Shown: positions 58,079 through 64,000 of the stretch, in pieces
Layout of the letters: each line of letters begins with the position of its first letter
How positions within the stretch are numbered: the stretch's first letter is position 1
Assembly: GCA_004794655.1 (NCBI GenBank)
Contig: SMMW01000149.1
Coordinates: forward strand, 1,736,001 to 1,800,000
Direction of reading: 5' to 3'
DNA from: Marisa cornuarietis
Taxonomy: Eukaryota; Mollusca; Gastropoda; Architaenioglossa; Ampullariidae
Length of the DNA: 64,000 nucleotides
Position numbers and translations under genes: made by a program
The notes under the pieces: model-generated
What the model was told of the DNA's origin: nothing
Databases searched by the model: none
What the model saw: only the letters and a program-made list of their open reading frames with translations

Positions 58079-58605
58079 TACAAATCATTTCTAAGAATCA
58101 CGAATCAAAAATATTGCGATAAGTTTATTCCCTCTGGTTTAACACACTATTTAAAGCAAGAAGACGATTATTATGGGTGCTAAAAATAAAACAAAACGAT
58201 ATAACACTCATGAACTCATAAATAAAGATCTTCTATCTAGTAAAAACACAGAAACCCCAAGCACTTAGCGAATCAGGGAAAAAACCATTGTGCTCTGATC
58301 AAAAACTTAAATTATTATCATTGTTAAGTTTTGCTGTTTTTTATAACTGACATATTTATTTCTTGAACAATTATTCAAGCTCTTTGTGAAGACATTGTAT
58401 AGGGTAAGCACCATTTTTGTATATTGTGTCAACTTCCCCATCCTCCACAAGGAATGAATATTCATAAATAAATTCATGTTAGTCAATAAATGTCTCTTTC
58501 TTCTCTTTCTCTCTCTCCTCCTTTGTTTCCATTTTGAGCCCAGTATAGTTCCCCTGACACCCCCTAAGCTCCATCTTTTTTTCCGTCTCCTACAAAACCG
58601 ATCGA

Positions 58606-58779
58606 ATGGTTGACTTTGATGTAAGTTTCAAGCACTGTGACCAGTACATTAATAAAAGAAAAACCAGCGCGGACACGCCTGCAAACGTCACATTCACGTG
58701 CTCTCCTACAAGAACGGCACTGTGCCTGAAGACTGTTATCAAGAAAACTGATTGTGTTCCTGGAGAGCAGAAGTCTTGA
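58606..58779 (+). CDS. Small cysteine-containing ORF, possible exon
   Basis: 57 codons beginning MVDFDVSFKHCDQYINKRK, then a TPANVTFTCSPTRTALC stretch and KKTDCVPGEQKS. The four cysteines (positions 11, 32, 40, 50) and NVT glycosylation site look like part of an extracellular domain. There is no signal peptide, so it would be an internal or last exon; TTTCAAG before CAC (58635) is a weak acceptor. A minus-strand ORF of 81 codons overlaps it, so orientation is open. Family not recognised. Confidence 0.25.
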   Translation: MVDFDVSFKHCDQYINKRKTSADTPANVTFTCSPTRTALCLKTVIKKTDCVPGEQKS

Positions 58780-59150
58780 AGTCTTGAAGCCTTACCGACA
58801 AAGGAAGGGCAAGCAATGTACAGGGCTGTGTGCACACGATCCTAAAGTAATTGTTTTACTACAAACATCACGCAGCTGCGAGCGGGACCTCGCTGTATCA
58901 CCTCGTCTATCTGTTCTGAGAAATTAAGGCTACAAATAACACATTGTTGGAACCAGCAGCCGAGCAAAGTTTGTAGCTTCTCCAACATTGCTGACTGGAT
59001 GCTATGGAACCTGGATCAACATCACCAGAACATTGGAAAGATGAGCATAGCGGTTTGAGTGTTCACGAGGGAATAAAAGAGCAACAATACAAAAATGCTT
59101 AAAAACTTCGTCTTCCCCGTCTTTATTTTTCTTTCTCTCCCCGTCTCTCT

Positions 59151-59154
<4 letters not shown>

Positions 59155-59206
<52 letters not shown>
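59155..59206. repeat. (TG)n microsatellite
   Basis: About 25 GT units. Confidence 0.95.
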
Positions 59207-59207
<1 letters not shown>

Positions 59208-59439
59208 CTGAATTAATTATACTAGGCTATTTACGAACTTGTTCACTCAACTATTCTGTTTTAACGATATACCTGCTCTCAAGAACCATGCCCAAGGACT
59301 GCTCAAGTCTCCGACTGATCTGTGTCCGACTTGTTTGGCTTTTCCAGACTTTTATGTATAACGGACTTGAGCTGCATAGCAAAGTCAGGATTTTACTTTC
59401 TAAGTGTGTGCTGTTAGCATCCATCATGGCTGTGGGCAG

Positions 59440-61320
59440 GGGATATCGGGTTAAACCCTGGTTCTGATTTGTACACAGACATCAAAGTCCAGCACCGCTA
59501 CAGCAAGATGCGACAACGACATCAAGCAGATAACTGCGATTTTCGAGCGACAGCAAGAGAGAGAGAGAGAGAGAGACTGCTAGCAGGTTTTGATTCTGTG
59601 CAGTCACAGCTAACATTGGTACAAGAGACTTTGATGTGATGGAGGCGAACGTTGGTGATATACGCTCTAGAATAACTCTCATAGGCCCGATAACAATATA
59701 ATCAGAGGTGAGTCTCACAAGATAATTAGTGCAATGAGAGTCACGGAAAAAAGGATGCATGGTATGTGAAAACCGTAGACGAAAAGATAGACAGGATGGA
59801 GGCATAGTCGAATAGGAACAACCATAAATTTTGTGGAATTCTAGAATCTGAAAATGGAACTTTTGATGTATGTGTGTGCATAAAAGGTGGTACTCGTACT
59901 TTGTGGTATAATAGAAAGGACTTGGTCAGTATCGGACTTCGCTCGTGTGCACTGCTTCAGATCCAACACAGTGGGAGAAAAAAAAGTAAGACCTCGCGCC
60001 TTATAATAGGTCGATTCTTACGATGGAGTAATAAGATGGAGGTGCTGATGAAAGTCACCTAAAAATGAATTCAGAACTGACCACGGGCTGAGAATGCGCG
60101 TGTGGTGCTTGTGAGCAGAACTTACACCCACAACAAGAAAGAAAGGGAGAGTAAGAAAGAAAGAGAAGAGAAAGGAGAGGATGGTTTTGTTTTTAGTTCC
60201 TTCTTTAGGGGTCATCAACACTCTAGTCTCAATATTCACTACTCATACGATTTTGTGTGGTTAGTAAAAACTTTTGTTGAACAGCTCAAGCCTGACACTT
60301 TTAGTGGTTCCCCTGTGTACTGCCAACCAGCAATTAAGCTACCCCAGGCATGGAGACCATAGCGAGGAGTAACAAGTCTCATCAAATCAGAGCATACACC
60401 GTATGTCAAGCAATTAAGTGTAAAATCTGGTTAAGTTGTTAATCTTTGTTACTGACAGAGCATTACGAGGACTGGGAAAAAGGATGTAGTATAATAGGCA
60501 CGTGCAAACATACCACCTAAGGATGCTGATATGTTTTTTTCTGGGAAGTAAAAGTAACCGTATTGCTTTTTTACCGCGGAGGTAACAGATATTATGTATT
60601 TCTCTCTGGTGATTTAAATGGTCATACAACCATCTTGCTGGTGATTTAAGTAGTCGTAAAGCTATTATATCCTCACTCTTTACAATGGGTTCCTGATATC
60701 CCTGATACCCTAAATAAAAGCAGACCTGAATGACTAGACGCTTGCAAGATCGTTTCTTGAATGGATTTGTAAAATTTTTGTCAAATGTGAACTGGATTAA
60801 ACTTGAGTGTTATGAGTGGTGCGTGTAACAAAGAACTTGACCGAGGCTACAGGTATATCGGTGAGTTAGGTAGCAGCGTAGATGTCACGGCGGTGTAATT
60901 ACTTAATGTCAGGTGAACTTTCTGAAAGTGTATTGGCAAGCTGCCTACCCTTTCCGTTTATAATAGGCATGAGACTGATCAAACGCTGATGGGTCTGAGA
61001 GTCCCGTAGAAATTTTTTTGAGCATTAATCACAATAATAGATTTGCCGATACATACATATTGGAACAGGCAAAACCTGTTTAGAGATGCCCTTGCAAAAT
61101 GCACTAGACAGATTAGAGAAAGCTATACAGTTAATCGATCATGGTAGACTGTTAAGTGACAGAAAGAGAGAGAGAGAGAGAGATAAATACCCAATCACGA
61201 TAAAATTAATTGTGAACTGTGTACGCGTACGCTACTGGTTGATGTTGTTTCAGATGGATGGCGAAAGACTGCCAAGAAACTTACCTAAGGCTCTTTAATA
61301 ATAGTAGTAGTAGCACTTCT
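59440..61320 (+). mobile_element. Decayed LINE with ORF1 and endonuclease traces
   Basis: Plus-strand frames show, in order, an ORF1-like part (59480-60062), then endonuclease motifs near 60590 (FLSGDLNGH, cf. the GDFN core) and 60850-60890 (YRYIGELGSSVDV, cf. GSSxxDY), then further degraded sequence to about 61100. At 61295-61480 a (TAG)n run and ACTTCTATAGCTCATTTCTC resemble a LINE/SINE tail. Frameshifts and stops are frequent and no reverse transcriptase core remains. Confidence 0.5.
59480..60062 (+). pseudogene. LINE ORF1-like remnant
   Basis: Readable blocks are NDIKQITAIFERQQ, then FDSVQSQLTLVQET and MEANVGDIRSRITLI (a coiled coil), HKFCGILESENGT (cf. NNLRFYGIPE) and SRLIIGRFLRWSNKMEVL (cf. 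RPIIxRFLRxxDKExVL). This order is that of L1-type ORF1 RNA-binding proteins. A GA microsatellite (59557-59574) and frameshifts break it. Confidence 0.5.
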
Positions 61321-61499
61321 ATAGCTCATTTCTCTGCTGGCAGCAAGGCCAATGCGCTTTGACATAAGTAATAGACTAGCAATATTGATGTAGATTAGCA
61401 CAATCACACCAGAGGCAAACTCAATATGTTGTACAGAAACTAAACAAGTAAAACATTAGCGTTACACAGTGCAACATTTCAGGTCTCCCACAGTCAAGG

Positions 61500-64000
61500 G
61501 GAAGTGAAGACGATTCCTCTGAATACTTCATTTCAGGTTTTAGGGTAACACAGTTGAGTATTCAGACACTTAGGAAGCGAACGTGACAGCAGCCTCAAGA
61601 CACATGGAGCAGGACGACATAAAACCATTAATCCGCGATAAAACACACTCGTCGTCAGCGACATCGTTGAGGCGTAGAGATCCAAGATATATTCTTCAGA
61701 AATTGCAGCCATAAAGCACAGATCAACTTGGTCAGCAGTACCAAAAAAGTTAAAAAGTTTCAGAGAAGTTGGCGCAAGTAATCCTAATGATGCGCAGATG
61801 TAAAATATGGCAAGATGGCGCAGACGTTGCGGTTGAATAAAAATGCTCTAGAAAATTGAGACAAGTCGCGAACAGAAACCAATCCAGAAACATAGGTAAT
61901 AATGTTACCGATTCACGGATCCATACTACACACAAAAACTGACGCAGATAAACTAGCAAAGAGAAAATGTGATGAAGACCTGTCATCCTCTAGCCAGTCA
62001 GGCTAAGGGACGTCACTCTCGATGTTTAACCTCGAGCTAAAGGGCAAAGTTGATTGGGTCACAAATGTGCTTATGCCAACACGAATTTGGGTTTGTTTGG
62101 CGGAAGAAAGTGTGGTAGAAGGGAAAGAATTCTTGTATGCTCACAATGGGCGACTTGTAGATTTCCGATGTCGATGGCAAAATTAGAATGAGCATGTGAA
62201 AAATAATGAGCGTGTCAGTCTGTACAGAATGTTTGGTAACTATGATCACTTTATTCCTATATACTGGCGGCTAGAGTAAGACCAGCTTTTAAAATTTATT
62301 ATGGCATCATTTAGATTTCATGTTAGTGATCCGGCAAAACATTTCTACATAAAAAGGAATCCCTAGATGGAAAACCTTATCAGCCCATCATATGGAAATG
62401 TTAGGGAAGATGCAATCCACATTGCGCTTGTCTGCCCTTTCCTAGGTAGCCTTAGGCAATTATCTTCCGACTTTGTCTACTTCTGTCTACGAATAGTGAA
62501 TTACGTGTACAAACTTGTATGTTTTTCTTTATTATTCATTTAAAGGGAGAGAAAGAGCCGTCTCATAAATGAAAAGTCTTTTATTGTGCTGTTTCGGTTG
62601 TACAGAGTTATAGATCTTGCAGGTTCGCCTTTTCACGGTACGTACAAAATTTTGGAACATACTTTCAAGGGAGCCGACGCCCTATTCAACAAAGAAATCA
62701 ATCGATCGATCGATCAATCCATCAACCTATCTATCTTTCTCTTTCATTTTATTATAGCTTCATCCATTTGCACGCACATCGACGACAGATGGAAGTGCAA
62801 GTCAATATTGTACATATTCTATTCCCTTTGTCTTAGTCTCATTTGCATGTGTGTTCTTCTAGCTTCATGTTATGGAATTCCTGTAAATTTCAGAGGGTGA
62901 ACGGACCAGTACAGATTTAAAAAATAATAATATACAAAAACTGGTGTTGGGCTACACTGAATGATCGAGCGCTTGTATACCTGCGTTGCACAAACTTACA
63001 AGTGCCACTAAATTTTGCACGGTGAAAGAGATGGAGGTGGAGTGGGGGGGGTTATAAACCTTTTTTTATGTAGAGGAGAGGGGATGTGAACGTTCATGCG
63101 ACCGACCCCAGGTTTGTCCTAAATAAACAACAGCAGCAGGCGTGTACATAGCTTCAGTCTCTCCCAACCTGACAGACACAACGTCAGTTGACTGAAAACG
63201 GAAAGAAAAAAAAAGAAGAAAATTTGTAGGGCCAGTCTGCATACCTTTCGAACGCGGCTCAGACAACGCAAGGGTCACGTGACGTGCCTGCTCTTAGCGA
63301 AAACAAAACATTGTCTTCGTTCCGAGATCTTTGCCGTTAAGGAAAATTCTGACCCGTTAGGCAACGTTTGTGCATGACAGCCCTCCTTCAGTATCAGATG
63401 CAGGATGTTTTTATCTGGACATTTTTACGGTAAAAGGAATGCGCTTAAAGGTGCCTTAAAGATCAAGAGAACAAGGAAAGAGTGTAGGAAAACGAATAGG
63501 AAAATTTAGCAGTCTTTCGATGAAAGGCGGTCTTTTTTCACCACCTTTCTTAATCACTTTCTTTTTGTCAATTTTTAAAATTCTTTCTTCTTTGCATTCT
63601 TATTTTTTCTTTTGTGTGTGTGTGTGTGTGTGTTAGGTGGGTGCGTGCGTAAGTACACACGCGTCTGTAATTGTGGTAGAGTTCTTGAGAGCGTGTTAAT
63701 GAACAACAATATCGAAGCAAGGCATTCCTTTACACTAAGCAAACAAAGAAAAAATTATTTCCCCAAGCAGATAGCTCCTTTAAGACCCCATTTTGAACTC
63801 TTGTAAACTTGCATTTATGTGCAAAACTGAGAGAGGCAGCTACACGGCAGCTTTTAAACTGTCAAACCTTGTTTGAATGTGAAGAGAGGGTCTTCGCAAA
63901 CAGAACGAGAAACTTCTATGAAGGGAGAGATGTTGTAGCCACAGAGTCAGCTGAAGAAGAAGCATCAACTAACCGAGAGAAACAATTCGCCTCTATAACA
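61500..64000. other. Right end of window, no gene seen
   Basis: No supported exon. Short (ATCG)n at 62698-62720 and (GT)n at 63613-63632. Confidence 0.35.

Overview
The window is eukaryotic nuclear DNA: genes are split by GT-AG introns, microsatellites are abundant, and SINE, LINE and DNA-transposon remnants are everywhere. Gene content (PAN/C-type-lectin proteins, an MSK-type AGC kinase, an intracellular lipid-binding protein) and repeat style suggest a mollusc, probably a gastropod. That assignment is inference, not proof.

1-12.9 kb, plus strand: a tandem array of lectin-like genes. Only the last exon of copy A is inside the window (678-761). Copies B (2348-5251) and C (9708-12657) are complete five-exon genes of 250 and 255 codons with identical exon phases: signal peptide, PAN/Apple-like domain, C-type-lectin-like domain. 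A 2.8 kb insertion holding a LINE tail separates B from C.

13-18.5 kb: a transposon graveyard. It holds an acidic ORF beside a near-perfect inverted repeat, then a 2.9 kb PIF/Harbinger element with a broken HARBI1-like transposase, interrupted by a CAGGG-ended element that is itself interrupted by a third element.

18.8-22.4 kb, minus strand: a seven-exon, single-domain MSK-like AGC protein kinase whose catalytic residues look intact.

22.4-32.4 kb: two short Harbinger derivatives in opposite orientation, a decayed LINE RNase-H region, a duplicated and broken copy of kinase exon 2, and two internal exons (minus strand) of a fatty-acid-binding-protein gene.

32.4-64 kb: mostly gene-poor and repeat-rich. 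Notable items are a LINE RT tail (39.3 kb), a terminal-exon-like ORF interrupted by one TGA (44.8 kb), two copies of a GGGGCC-ended MITE (47.2 and 54.8 kb), a CACGTG-bearing minisatellite (48.9 kb), a 435-bp P-element/THAP-like mini-transposon (57.6 kb) and a decayed LINE with ORF1 and endonuclease traces (59.4-61.3 kb).

Exon boundaries were read by eye from splice signals, phase and comparison between copies; none is backed by transcript data. Family assignments rest on motif recognition without database searches.
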